NCBI GenBank assembly: GCA_965224325.1
Contig: CBDCYT010000012.1
Location: 62,001 to 126,000, forward strand
Reading direction: 5' to 3'
DNA: 64,000 nt
Source of the DNA: CBDCMJ01 sp965224325
Lineage (GTDB): Bacteria; Chloroflexota; Dehalococcoidia; Lucifugimonadales; UBA3495
The position numbers were made by a program, and so were the translations under genes. Positions 37,074-46,251 of the stretch are shown piece after piece (positions within the stretch are counted from its first letter, which is position 1; each line of letters opens with the position of its first letter). The notes beneath the pieces are model-generated. The model was not told the origin of the DNA. It worked only from the letters and a program-made list of their open reading frames with translations, and ran no database searches.

Positions 37074-37532
37074 ATGGCAAAGATTAGCAAAGTCGGCCAC
37101 GTCGTTCTCAACGTCAGCGACCCGGAAGCTTCAGCCCAGTGGTACAAGGACGTGCTGGGTATGGAGATCATGAACTACAGCCCGGGGATCAACATGGCGT
37201 TCATGTCATTTGGCGTCCGGGACCACGACATTGCCCTCATCAAAGGACCGGAGGGCGCGGAGCTAGGCAGCCCCGGCCTCAGTCATACCGCCTTGGCCCT
37301 CGAAGGGGGCGAGCCGGAACTCAGGGAGATTTACCAGAAGGTAAAGGACAGCGGGGCCAAGATAGATTTCTTGGCCGACCACGGCCTAACAAAAAGCTTC
37401 TATTTCTTCGACCCCGACGGCAACCGGCTTGAGATCTTCTACCAAGCCCTGCACGGGGACGACGCCATGAATTACATGAGGGAAGCCGGTGCCGTTCTGG
37501 ACCCCTACGAGCTTGAGCCGTCCTCCTCCTAG
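37074..37532 (+). CDS. VOC (glyoxalase/dioxygenase) family protein
   Basis: Vicinal-oxygen-chelate metalloprotein, 152 aa, two beta-alpha-beta-beta-beta modules. KVGHVVLNVSDPEASAQWYK at the N-terminus gives the first metal His (GHVVL), LSHTALALEG near 63 the second, and FFDPDGNRLEIFYQ near 115 the metal Glu. The pattern is close to catechol-2,3-dioxygenase-like single-unit proteins. The ATG at 37074 was chosen since the fold begins there and GGGGGGAT precedes it. Confidence 0.88.
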   Translation: MAKISKVGHVVLNVSDPEASAQWYKDVLGMEIMNYSPGINMAFMSFGVRDHDIALIKGPEGAELGSPGLSHTALALEGGEPELREIYQKVKDSGAKIDFLADHGLTKSFYFFDPDGNRLEIFYQALHGDDAMNYMREAGAVLDPYELEPSSS

Positions 37533-37573
37533 GGTCTGTGGCGTAAGCGTCAGCACACCAGTCAGGTTTATTG

Positions 37574-37605
37574 GAGGACCTCTTTTCCCAGGAAAAGAGG
37601 TCCTC
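37574..37605 (+). terminator. Perfect 14-bp hairpin terminator
   Basis: GAGGACCTCTTTTC pairs fully with GAAAAGAGGTCCTC around loop CCAG, then TTAGCTTCTT. About 40 bases after the VOC gene stop. Confidence 0.7.
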
Positions 37606-37746
37606 TTAGCTTCTTAAGCGGGACTTCCCGAGCGGCAACTTTCCGAGCAGCAACTTCTCGGCGGTATTCCAGTATTTTCCGGGGTGAACCCTACCCCTGC
37701 GCGTCTTAACCTCGTCTAAACTTCGCGCATTGCATGAGGCCCACGT

Positions 37747-39162
37747 ATGGATAAGCAAGATATCCCATTCCTTTCCGTGACCGAGCTATGCCAGCTGCTC
37801 CGTGGCGGGGAACTATCGCCGGTGGAGGCGGCCGAGGCTTACCTGGACCGCATCGGCGAAGTAGACGGTAAGCTGAACTCCTATGTCACCGTGTGCGCCG
37901 AGGAAGCTCTCCAGGCCGCCAGGGAGGCAGAGCTGGCTATAGCGGGAGGAAACTACCTGGGCCCGCTTCATGGGGTTCCCGTAGCGGTGAAGGACCAGTT
38001 TTACACCAAAGGCATCCGCACCACCGCCGGGTCCAGCATCCTCTGGGACTTCGTACCCACCGAGGACGCCGCCGTGGTGTCCGGCCTGAAGAGCGCCGGG
38101 GCGGTATTACTGGGCAAGCTGAACCTCAGTGAGTTCGCCCTTGGTGAAAGCTTCCACCATCCGGCGGGGACTCCCCGGAACCCTTGGGACAACAGCAGAA
38201 ACCCCGGTATTTCCTCCAGCGGCTCGGCGGCGGCCACCGGCGGCTTTCTCTGCGCCGCATCCTTGGGCGAAGACACCGGCGGGTCCACTCGCATACCGGC
38301 GGCATGGAGCGGGCAGGTGGGGCTAAGGCCCACGTGGGGCCTGGTGAGCCGTTACGGCGTCCTGCCGGTTTGCTGGTCCATGGACACCGTGGGCCCCATC
38401 ACCCGCACGGTAGAGGACTGCGCCATTACCCTCCAAGCCATTGCCGGTTTCGACTCCAGGGACCCTTATACGCGCGACACGCCGCCGCCCGACTATCGCG
38501 CCGCTTTGCAGGGTGACTTGACTGGACTCACGGTAGGAGTGCTCAAAGACAAGGTCTACGGCGACGACGTAGACGGCGAGGTGAGGGACGCCGTTCTGGC
38601 TGCGATAGCCGTGCTCAGTGAAACAGGAGCCTCGATCAAGGAGGTATCCTTGCCGTTAATCCAGGCGGCCGGCGCCGTTTCCAAGTGTCTCACCGACATG
38701 GAAGGAGCAGCGGTCCACTACGAAGGGCTGAAACATAGGGCCGGGGAATATGACCACAACACCAGGGTGAGGCTGTTGACCGCCATCCTCACGCCGGCTC
38801 AGGTCTATTACAAGGCCCAAAAGCTCCGGGCGATGCTCCGTGGGCAGATATTGGACCTCCTGGGGGAGGTGGATGTATTGGTGCTGCCCACCTCGCCCAT
38901 TCCGGCCCCCAAGATAGCGGATGCCCCTGGAATCAAGGACCAAGCGGATGCCTCCAGCCGAATTTCAGGGGTCAGAAGCTTTACCGGACCCTTTAACCTG
39001 GCCGGTGTACCCGCGATTTCCGTGCCGTGCGGGTTTAGCTCAGGGGGCCTGCCGTTGGCCTTGCAGATCGTGGGCCGCCCCTTTGGCGATGCCGACGTGA
39101 TGAAAGCGGCCCACGTCTACGAGCAGAACACCCCGTGGCACACCCGGAGGCCTCCCATTTAA
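37747..39162 (+). CDS. Amidase signature family protein (GatA-like)
   Basis: Hydrolyses an amide bond with a Ser-Ser-Lys triad, 471 aa. Lys in PVAVKDQF near residue 80, Gly/Ser-rich motif SSSGSAAATGG near 156-166, and nucleophile Ser in GEDTGGSTRIPAAW near 178-182. There is no gatB or gatC nearby, so a stand-alone amidase is more likely than tRNA amidotransferase. It is followed 56 bases on by tldD and tldE, suggesting a peptide- or amide-processing unit. Confidence 0.92.
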   Translation: MDKQDIPFLSVTELCQLLRGGELSPVEAAEAYLDRIGEVDGKLNSYVTVCAEEALQAAREAELAIAGGNYLGPLHGVPVAVKDQFYTKGIRTTAGSSILWDFVPTEDAAVVSGLKSAGAVLLGKLNLSEFALGESFHHPAGTPRNPWDNSRNPGISSSGSAAATGGFLCAASLGEDTGGSTRIPAAWSGQVGLRPTWGLVSRYGVLPVCWSMDTVGPITRTVEDCAITLQAIAGFDSRDPYTRDTPPPDYRAALQGDLTGLTVGVLKDKVYGDDVDGEVRDAVLAAIAVLSETGASIKEVSLPLIQAAGAVSKCLTDMEGAAVHYEGLKHRAGEYDHNTRVRLLTAILTPAQVYYKAQKLRAMLRGQILDLLGEVDVLVLPTSPIPAPKIADAPGIKDQADASSRISGVRSFTGPFNLAGVPAISVPCGFSSGGLPLALQIVGRPFGDADVMKAAHVYEQNTPWHTRRPPI

Positions 39163-39218
39163 CCCAGCGGGTATTGATTGCGCTTTGCCACCACCCGCAC
39201 TACCGGGAGAAGGTCAGT

Positions 39219-40700
39219 ATGTATGATCTTGCGGCCCAAGCCCTGAACATGGCCCAGTTGAAGGGAGCCGGATACGCCGACGTTCGGGTGGTCCGGACTG
39301 AGCAAGAGCATTACACGGTGCGCAACGGCGCAGTGGACACTATAAGGGTGGACCAGTCCATGGGCTTCGGGGTCCGGGTGCTGGTCGACGGGGCCTGGGG
39401 TTTCGCTTCAAGCCGCGACGTTTCTACTCAAGAGATAGATCGAATAGCTGCCTTGGCTGTGGAGGTTGCCCGAGCTTCCGCGTGGCTGCCCCCCGGAGGG
39501 CCGGGGACCACTACAACTTCGATGAAACCCGGCGGCGTCCGCCTCGGACGGCCGGTCACCAGCCGTGGCGTGTACACCACGCCGGTCCAGGTGGACCCCT
39601 TCACTATTGCGCCGGAAGAGAAGCTGGGCGTCCTTTTGGATGCGGACCGCGCGATGGGGTCAGTCCGAGGAATAACGGCGCGGCAAGGCAACCTTATTTT
39701 CATCAAGGAGCATAAGATTTTCGCCAATACCGACGGGGCTTACGTCGAGCAGACGATTTACGAGTCCGGGGGGGGAATACAGGCCACAGCCGTGGGTTCT
39801 GGCGAGGTGCAACGCCGCTCTTATCCCGAGTCCCATGGCCGCAAGCAGGCGTGCGCCGGCTGGGAGTACGTCACCGGCATGGACCTGGCAGGCAACGCCG
39901 AGCGGACCGCCAGCGAAGCCGTAGCGCTGTTGACCGCCGAGCCCTGTCCCAAGGACATCACGACTACGGTTATCTTGGGGGGATCTCAGCTGGCTCTCCA
40001 AGTCCACGAGTCCTGCGGCCACGCTATCGAACTCGACCGGGCGCTGGGTTCGGAAGCTGCCTTCGCCGGCACGTCCTTTTTGACCCCGGATAAGTTGAAC
40101 ACTTTTCGTTACGGCTCGAAACAGGTCAGCATCACCGCCGACAGCGTTCGCCTGCCCGGACTGGGGAGCTACGGCTGGGACGATGAGGGCGTCCCCTCCA
40201 CGTCGTCCCCCGTTGTAAAGGACGGCCGGTTCGTGGGTTACTTGATGTCCCGGGAGACCGCCCACTCTCTGGGCTTGGAATCCAATGCCTGCATGCGCGC
40301 CTCGTCCTGGAACCGTATTCCTCTAATCCGCATGACCAATGTCAGCCTGGAGCCAGGCGATTGGGATTTGGATGCCCTTATCGCCGATACCGACGACGGA
40401 ATCTTTATGGAGACCAACCGCTCTTGGTCAATCGACGACCGCCGATATAACTTCCAGTTCGGCACCGAGATAGGCTACGAGATAAAGAAGGGCAAGCTGG
40501 GCCGGCTGCTGCGCAATTGCACCTATACCGGCATCACTCCCGAGTTCTGGAACTCATGCGACGCCGTTTGCAACCAGGACCACTGGGAGATGTGGGGCAC
40601 TCCCCAATGCGGAAAGGGCCAGCCCGGTCAGGTCGCCCACACCGGTCATGGGGCCGCTCCCGCCCGCTTCCGCAACGTTCGAGTGGGAGTAATGCCTTGA
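39219..40700 (+). CDS. tldD: TldD family metalloprotease
   Basis: Zinc protease subunit that with TldE cleaves unfolded peptides (leader of microcin B17, CcdA). 493 aa from the chosen ATG. HExxxH zinc motif HESCGHAIELDRALGSEAAF near residue 263; family proteins often read HEAVGHPLE, so this belongs to the divergent group common in Chloroflexota and archaea. A longer frame from 39135 overlaps the amidase; ATG 39219 has a GGAGAAGG RBS. Stop overlaps the tldE start by four bases. Confidence 0.92.
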   Translation: MYDLAAQALNMAQLKGAGYADVRVVRTEQEHYTVRNGAVDTIRVDQSMGFGVRVLVDGAWGFASSRDVSTQEIDRIAALAVEVARASAWLPPGGPGTTTTSMKPGGVRLGRPVTSRGVYTTPVQVDPFTIAPEEKLGVLLDADRAMGSVRGITARQGNLIFIKEHKIFANTDGAYVEQTIYESGGGIQATAVGSGEVQRRSYPESHGRKQACAGWEYVTGMDLAGNAERTASEAVALLTAEPCPKDITTTVILGGSQLALQVHESCGHAIELDRALGSEAAFAGTSFLTPDKLNTFRYGSKQVSITADSVRLPGLGSYGWDDEGVPSTSSPVVKDGRFVGYLMSRETAHSLGLESNACMRASSWNRIPLIRMTNVSLEPGDWDLDALIADTDDGIFMETNRSWSIDDRRYNFQFGTEIGYEIKKGKLGRLLRNCTYTGITPEFWNSCDAVCNQDHWEMWGTPQCGKGQPGQVAHTGHGAAPARFRNVRVGVMP

Positions 40701-42028
40701 TCGGCCAGGAAAGGTGCGAGGCCATTCTCCACGAGGCTTTGCGCCTCTCCACAACAGAAGCGGCGGACTTCTATCTGAGCGTACAGGACCAGGCGTTGAC
40801 CAGGTTCGCGGGCAACATCATTCATCAGAACGTTTCTCATTCGGACGCCCAGCTTCACATCCGGGCGGCAGTGGGCCGGCGGCTTGGGCGAGCTGTAACC
40901 AACGACGTTTCCGGTGATGGGATAGCCGAAGGAGTGGACCAAGCCCGGCGTAACGCTTTGCTCATGCCCGAAGACCCCGACTTTCCCGGGCTTCCAGCCC
41001 CCGCTCAAGCCCCCGTCGTACTTACTCATGACCCCGCCACGGCTTCTTACACCCCCGAAGACCGGGCGCGGGCGGTACACGTCGTGTGCCGCATGGCTGC
41101 GGACCGGGGACTGAACGCCTTTGGGGCCTGCCGCACGGGCGTTCAAGAAATCGCCGTGGCCGGGACCCAGGGCGCCCTCGCCTATCACGCCGGGACCTTC
41201 GCCGGCCTGTTGATCACCGTGATGAGCGACACCTCTTCCGGCTGGGCTAAGGGCGGGTCGTGGCGGGTCGGCGACATCGACCCCAAGGCGCTGGCGGAGG
41301 AAGCCATCGCCAAAACCCTCGACGGAGGAAACCCCAGGACGATTGAACCGGGCAAATATACGGTGGTCCTTGACCATTACGCGGTGGACGACATCCTGGC
41401 CGCATTGAGCTTATACGGAATGGGAGCTCAAGCCGTTCAGGAGGGCCGAAGCTGGATGAACGGCTTGATTGGTCAACCCGCCATGAGTCACTTGGTCTCA
41501 ATCTGGGATGATGGATTCGACCTTTCCGGTTGGCCAGTGCCCTTCGATACGGAAGGCATGCCCAGGCAAAGGACCGAGATCGTTACCGCCGGCATGGTGG
41601 GAGAGCCGGTGCACAACTCCTACACCGCCGCAAAAGAGGGCAGAGTCTCCACAGGGCACCAAGTCAACTTTGGCGGTGCTCCTTATGCTTCCAATCTGTT
41701 CATGAAACCGGGGACCGACACCCCGGAGGAATTGATCGCTTCCACCGAACAGGGCCTGTACATTACCCGGTTCCACTATACTCGCCTTGCCCACAATAAA
41801 GGTTGCGTCATGACCGGTATGACCCGAGACGGCACATTCCTTATTGAAAACGGCAGCATAAGCCACCCGGTAAAGGACCTGAGATTCACCCAATCCTACG
41901 TGGACGCGCTGGCGGGAGTTGAGGCAGTGGGCGAGGGGACGAAACTCTCACTGAATGAGGCGGGTTTCGCCACCAGGGTCCCCATGCTCAAACTGGCCCA
42001 GTTCAATTTCACCGGAGTGACGGTTTAG
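40697..42028 (+). CDS. tldE: TldE/PmbA family protein
   Basis: Non-catalytic partner of TldD forming the TldDE protease, 443 aa. Start assigned to TTG at 40697, giving LIGQERCEAILHEAL, with a 4-base overlap (TTGA) to tldD and a GAGTGGGAG RBS; longer frames run far into tldD. Mid-region LAYHAGTFAGLLITVMSD and C-terminal NKGCVMTGMTRDGTFLIENG match the family. No HExxxH, as expected. Confidence 0.9.
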   Translation: MIGQERCEAILHEALRLSTTEAADFYLSVQDQALTRFAGNIIHQNVSHSDAQLHIRAAVGRRLGRAVTNDVSGDGIAEGVDQARRNALLMPEDPDFPGLPAPAQAPVVLTHDPATASYTPEDRARAVHVVCRMAADRGLNAFGACRTGVQEIAVAGTQGALAYHAGTFAGLLITVMSDTSSGWAKGGSWRVGDIDPKALAEEAIAKTLDGGNPRTIEPGKYTVVLDHYAVDDILAALSLYGMGAQAVQEGRSWMNGLIGQPAMSHLVSIWDDGFDLSGWPVPFDTEGMPRQRTEIVTAGMVGEPVHNSYTAAKEGRVSTGHQVNFGGAPYASNLFMKPGTDTPEELIASTEQGLYITRFHYTRLAHNKGCVMTGMTRDGTFLIENGSISHPVKDLRFTQSYVDALAGVEAVGEGTKLSLNEAGFATRVPMLKLAQFNFTGVTV

Positions 42029-42159
42029 CGCCGCATTACCCAGTTGTTGCCCCGGCGGAATATCCAATGCCGGATGTAATCCTCTTTGAGAGCGCCTTCG
42101 CATTAATATCCCTTCTTAAACAAGGTTATACACCACTTTGCCAACCAGAGCTTGCCTCA

Positions 42160-42368
42160 CAAAGCTGAGTCCTCCGGCATCTTATCCTTCTGGATTCCCG
42201 CTTTCGCGGGAATGACGGAAGGCGGGAATGTCGGGGTCGGGGACAAGCTTCGCGGGAATGACGGGTTAGTGAGCCGCATTCAATATCGGTTTAGGCGGTT
42301 AATAATAGTAACCCGTCGTGTTGCGTCCGCCCGAAATCGTGGGTGGAAACTTCTGAGACAGGCCCACC
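42160..42368 (-). repeat. Dispersed repeat family B, copy 3 (inverted, complete)
   Basis: Plus-strand left end AAAGCTGAGTCCTCCGGCAT, hairpin ATTCCCGC-TTTC-GCGGGAAT at 42194-42213, an extra CGGGAATG...CGCGGGAATGACGG duplication absent from copy 4, then TTAATAATAGTAACCCGTCG and a right end ACTTCTGAGACAGGCCC. Confidence 0.82.
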
Positions 42369-42803
42369 AGCTAGGTTAAGCCACCTGCGCCGTTCCTCTG
42401 GCGTCCTCTGCGGGAACTCTCAACTCCCGGTGCGTAACGGCACAAACGTTCGTGAAGGGTGTCTGGTAGGCCCTTTATTTGCAGATTGTCCATGTAACAA
42501 ATGTGGCATGGCGTAAGCATGAAAACGAGGAGAACAGGGACGTCGAGTTGCCGCGATTACGGGGGCCAGGCTGCTTGGCCGTCCTTTCTAAAACGGGTCT
42601 GAGTCCACCGCCCGCTTGTATCTCGGCAGTCCGCTCCCATCGTCTGCCGAGCATCAGTTAAGCCACGAAAGCGGCAATATCGTGTGGACCAGCTTCTCGA
42701 AGTTGGAATGGAAGCGGTAATCGCGGATGTTGAGCGCCCGTTTGCCTTGAGTCCAACGAACCGACGCAAGGGTCAACGGGCTGGCTGCCGGTGAAGACCG
42801 GAG
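42369..42803. other. Gene-free interval
   Basis: 435 bases between repeat B copy 3 and the crotonase gene, plus 42029-42159 before the repeat. Short open frames lack RBS and family resemblance. Confidence 0.45.
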
Positions 42804-43577
42804 CTAGTACGTCCACTGAGGGTTGCGCTTCTCAAGAAAGGCGGCGATCCCTTCTTGGGCGTCCTCGGCCAAGAGATTCTCCACCATAACCCTTTGCGCC
42901 ATGTCATAGGCTGCGGGCCGGTCCAATTCTATCTGTTGGTAAAAGGCAGGCTTACCGATGGCCAGGGTTTGCGAGCTGGCCTTGGCGATCTGGCGGGCCA
43001 ACCGCATCACGTGTTCTTCCAGTTCCGCCGCCGGGACTACCCGGCTGATCAGGCCGAATTCCAGGGCTTCCTGGGCCGATATAGGGGCGCCGGTTAGCAG
43101 CATCTCCATGGCCTTTTTGGGCATGATGGCGCGGGCCACAGCCACACCTGGAGTGGTGCAGAACAGGCCGATCTGTACGCCTGGGGTCGCAAATGACGCG
43201 GTGTCAGACGCAACTGCCAAGTCACAGGTAGCGACCAACTGGCAGCCGGCGGCGGTGGCCAAGCCCTGAACTTGGGCGATAACCGGCTTGGGAAGCAGCC
43301 GTATGGCCTCCATCACTGCCGTGCACGCCGCAAAGATAGCGGCGTACGTGTCTTCCCCGCCGTCCACCATCTCCCTGAGATCATGGCCGGAACTGAACAC
43401 CGGCCCCTCCGACCGCACCACCACCACTCGCACCGCCGGATTGTCCTTGATGCGGTCCAGATGTTCCCCAAACGCCGCCAGCACGGCGCCGGACAGAGCG
43501 TTATGCTTTGCCGGATTATTGAGGGTCAAAACGGCTACACCGTCTACCAGTTCGTATACGACCCATTCCTTAATCAT
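42804..43577 (-). CDS. Crotonase-fold protein lacking both hydratase glutamates (ECHDC3-like)
   Basis: 257 aa, starting MIKEWVVYELVDGVAVLTLN. The oxyanion region HNALSG and FSSGHDLREM are conserved, so CoA thioester binding is likely. At the two catalytic Glu positions of enoyl-CoA hydratase the sequence has GCQLVATCDLA (Gln for Glu) and FATPGVQIG (Gly for Glu). Long stretches (FATPGVQIGLFCTTPGVAVA, MLLTGAPISAQEAL) match the ECHDC3 subgroup. It should therefore not hydrate enoyl-CoA by the usual route. Single minus-strand gene. Confidence 0.88.
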   Translation of the reverse strand: MIKEWVVYELVDGVAVLTLNNPAKHNALSGAVLAAFGEHLDRIKDNPAVRVVVVRSEGPVFSSGHDLREMVDGGEDTYAAIFAACTAVMEAIRLLPKPVIAQVQGLATAAGCQLVATCDLAVASDTASFATPGVQIGLFCTTPGVAVARAIMPKKAMEMLLTGAPISAQEALEFGLISRVVPAAELEEHVMRLARQIAKASSQTLAIGKPAFYQQIELDRPAAYDMAQRVMVENLLAEDAQEGIAAFLEKRNPQWTY

Positions 43578-43964
43578 GGGTTGGCTCCTTTGCCTTTGAG
43601 GATAACACTATCCTGCCCAACCATCCGCCCAATACGCCCTCCGTCGATTTTCGCCCAAAGGTTTGTTAGATCATTATTTGCTAGGTCTAGCCGCTCGACC
43701 GGAGGAACTACAAGATCCCACATATAACGACGTTCTGGCGGGAGTGTAGCATCGCCGTTAAGGACAGTCCAGTCTCAAGCGCAACGCCGGCTCACGTGAA
43801 TCCGCCCGCTGGGGCAGGCGCCCGCATTGGTGAATTCAGGCTCTAGCCCAACACCTTCTTACCGGCTTTCGGAGTTATGTCTACCAACCGCTTCACTGCG
43901 GCCAGGACCCGCGTAATCTGGCATTAACCGTCTACCGTTTTCCGTGATTCGCAGCGCCGGCGAG
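43578..43964. other. Gene-free interval
   Basis: About 390 bases between the divergent crotonase and bacterioferritin genes. No gene seen apart from the bfr promoter candidate at its right edge. Confidence 0.5.
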
Positions 43965-43993
43965 TGTAACATATCATCCGAAAATGCTATAAT
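43965..43993 (+). promoter_or_regulatory. Candidate sigma-70 promoter of bfr
   Basis: Perfect TATAAT at 43988-43993, 17 bases after a weak -35 (TGTAAC, 43965-43970), and 43 bases upstream of the bfr ATG. Confidence 0.45.
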
Positions 43994-44036
43994 CGCCGTC
44001 CCAAAACATCCCGTTTGAAGCTAAGGGTAGCCGGAT

Positions 44037-44510
44037 ATGAAAGCCAAAGAAGGCGTGATCGAACGCCTCAACGACATACTCACCATCGAACTTACCGTAA
44101 TCAACCAGTACTTCGTCCAAGCGGAGATGTGCAAGAACTGGGGGTTCGAGCGGATGTATAACCGGTTCCACGCGAACAGCATCGAGGAAATGCAGGATGC
44201 TCAACGCCTGATTAGCCACATCCTCTACCTGGAAGGCATGCCCAACTTGCAGCGGCTGAACCAGATAATGGTCGGCGAGTCCGTTCTAGAGGACTTGGAG
44301 TTGGACCTGCAGTCGGAACAGGGAGCTGTGGAGACCCTGAGGCAGACCATTGCCCACTGTGCTTCGGTGGGCGACTATGCCACCCGCAACATCCTGGAAC
44401 AGATGGTCCTATCTGAAGAAGGGCACGTCGATTGGATCGAGACCCAGCTTGAGGCCATCAACGCAATCGGGATAGACCTCTATCTGACCCAGCAGATCAG
44501 AGGCGACTAA
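44037..44510 (+). CDS. bfr: Bacterioferritin
   Basis: Haem-containing iron-storage 24-mer subunit, 157 aa. Glu18 (IELTVINQYF), Glu51-Met52 (EEM; Met52 is the haem ligand), Glu94 and SEEGHVDW (Glu127, His130) are conserved. At the position of ferroxidase ligand His54 the sequence EEMQDAQ has Asp where E. coli has EMKHAD. RBS AAGGGTAG before the ATG. Otherwise a full-length standard member. Confidence 0.95.
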   Translation: MKAKEGVIERLNDILTIELTVINQYFVQAEMCKNWGFERMYNRFHANSIEEMQDAQRLISHILYLEGMPNLQRLNQIMVGESVLEDLELDLQSEQGAVETLRQTIAHCASVGDYATRNILEQMVLSEEGHVDWIETQLEAINAIGIDLYLTQQIRGD

Positions 44511-45058
44511 CCGCACTATCACCATTCTGGCACCATTCTGGTTTTTGGACGTCTTGACCGGCTGGCTATTGGGGCGCCAACCGGCGTTTATGCGGTCCAC
44601 CGAGCCTGGCGGCGCGTTGAAGGCAACAAAGTCTCGGGGCTGTCGGCGCCTAGCCACACCTGAATGGGGCGCGCTACCAAGTGGCCTACCCCATCACTTA
44701 TCCGGGTATCCCACCGGCGTAGGACCTGTTCAAGCAATTCGACGGACGCCTAAGGGGCGCATCCTTCCAGTCCAACCTCAGAAGGGAACCCCGGGGAAGT
44801 GTGCCCAACTACAGATTACTTGGTCCCCGGTCCCGTAGGTTTCAATTGGAACCCCTATCCGCCAGACCGATGGGGTTGGAAGCTATCAACCCAAGGTTGA
44901 AAGAAATGGTTGAGAGAAGTCGCGGTACTGCCGGTGGTGATTCCCGCGTCAACTACCGCATCCGTTCGCCCGTCTTTCCGGGGTATGCGCGTGAACACGC
45001 CGCCTAATCTGGTCGTGCAGCGGATCACCGATGGGCCGCAACTCCGTTGCCGCGGGCC
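44511..45058. other. Gene-free interval
   Basis: 548 bases with only short shadow frames; CACCATTCTGG is duplicated near 44520. No gene or structured RNA recognised. Confidence 0.5.
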
Positions 45059-46249
45059 CTACTCCAACAGCTTGGCCTTTTGCGTCTCGAACTCCTCAAG
45101 GGTTAGGTAGCCTTGCTGGTGCAACTTGGCCAACCGTTCGAGTTGACCGACAACCCCGCCATCGTGGCCAGAGAAGTCCCGGTAGTCCACTAGGTCTCGG
45201 TGCACGTCCTTCAAGGAGGTAACGCCACACAGGCCCATGGCAACGCTAAGCTCGTCCTTCAAGATATCCAGCACGTCAGCGACGCCCGCTTCACCATTCA
45301 CCGAGAGACCCCAGAAAATCGGACGGCCGATGAAAACCGCTTTGGCCCCCAGCGCCAGCGCCTTCAACACGTCCGTCCCCTTCCTTATCCCCCCATCCAT
45401 GTACACTTCCAGCCGCTCTCCCACGGCGTCGACGATCTCCGGCAGCATCTCCATGGTGCCTCTGCTGCCCTGCAGCGCATGGCCGCCGTGGTTGGAAACG
45501 ATCAGGGCTTGCGCCCCATGCTCCGCACACAACCGGGCGTCCTCGCCGGTCTGAACACCCTTGATCATCAACGGCATGGAGGTGATAGAGCGCAGCCACT
45601 CCAGGTCGGACCAATTAAGAGAGCTATCGAAGCTCTCGGCGAAATTTTCCCTGGTGGGGAGATTGGGCAACTCTATGCCGGCGAAATTTTTTAACGTCCT
45701 TTCCGCCTCCAGGATGTAGGCATACCGGTATTCCCTTTCCCTGGAGTTGGCTCCCAGGTTGTCCACAGTCAACATCAGTCCGGTGTAACCGGCGTTCTCG
45801 GCCCTGCGCACCAAGATTTCAGTGAGCTCCCGGTCTGGGAAGAAGTAAAGTTGGAACCACAATGGCCCATCGGCAGCGTCGGCCACTTCCTCTATGCTAT
45901 AGCTGGAAGCGGTGCTCAAGCTCAGGATGGACCCGCGAGAGCCGGCGGCCCGGGCCGACGCCAGTTCACCCAGGGGGTGGGCCCGCTGGTGGGTCCCGGT
46001 GGGGGCGAGCATGATGGGCAGGCTAATTTTTTTTCCCAACACCTCGGTGGAGAGGTCCCGTTCGCTTACGTCTACCAGGACCCTCGGTCTGAGCTTCATT
46101 CGGTCAAAGGCGGCCACGTTATTGGTGTTTGTGGTCCAATCGGCTGCCCCTATGTCGCCAAATAGGCGGTCGAAGACGGCCTTGGGCATAGTTTCTTTGG
46201 CCCTGGCCTCGTAATCGGCTATGCTCAACAATGATGATTGTGTGGTCAT
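45059..46249 (-). CDS. FMN-dependent alpha-hydroxy-acid oxidase with C-terminal SHOCT domain
   Basis: TIM-barrel flavoprotein of the glycolate oxidase/lactate dehydrogenase family, 396 aa. FMN-binding segments PTGTHQRAHPLGELASARAA, LMLTVDNLG, DGGIRKGTDVLKALALGAKA; catalytic His in SNHGGHALQGS near residue 250. In most relatives this reads SNHGxRQLD; the substrate-binding Arg is His here. Residues about 368-396 (LERLAKLHQQGYLTLEEFET) form a SHOCT-like oligomerisation tail, a rare fusion. The upstream NHL gene ends two bases before the ATG, so they form one unit. Confidence 0.9.
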   Translation of the reverse strand: MTTQSSLLSIADYEARAKETMPKAVFDRLFGDIGAADWTTNTNNVAAFDRMKLRPRVLVDVSERDLSTEVLGKKISLPIMLAPTGTHQRAHPLGELASARAAGSRGSILSLSTASSYSIEEVADAADGPLWFQLYFFPDRELTEILVRRAENAGYTGLMLTVDNLGANSREREYRYAYILEAERTLKNFAGIELPNLPTRENFAESFDSSLNWSDLEWLRSITSMPLMIKGVQTGEDARLCAEHGAQALIVSNHGGHALQGSRGTMEMLPEIVDAVGERLEVYMDGGIRKGTDVLKALALGAKAVFIGRPIFWGLSVNGEAGVADVLDILKDELSVAMGLCGVTSLKDVHRDLVDYRDFSGHDGGVVGQLERLAKLHQQGYLTLEEFETQKAKLLE

Positions 46250-46251
46250 TT

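Noticed and set aside
39135..39218. Upstream start for TldD
   Set aside because: It overlaps the amidase gene and family homology starts at MYDLAAQ.
37747..42028. RiPP biosynthetic cluster
   Set aside because: TldD/TldE are also housekeeping proteins; no precursor peptide, cyclodehydratase or transporter was seen.
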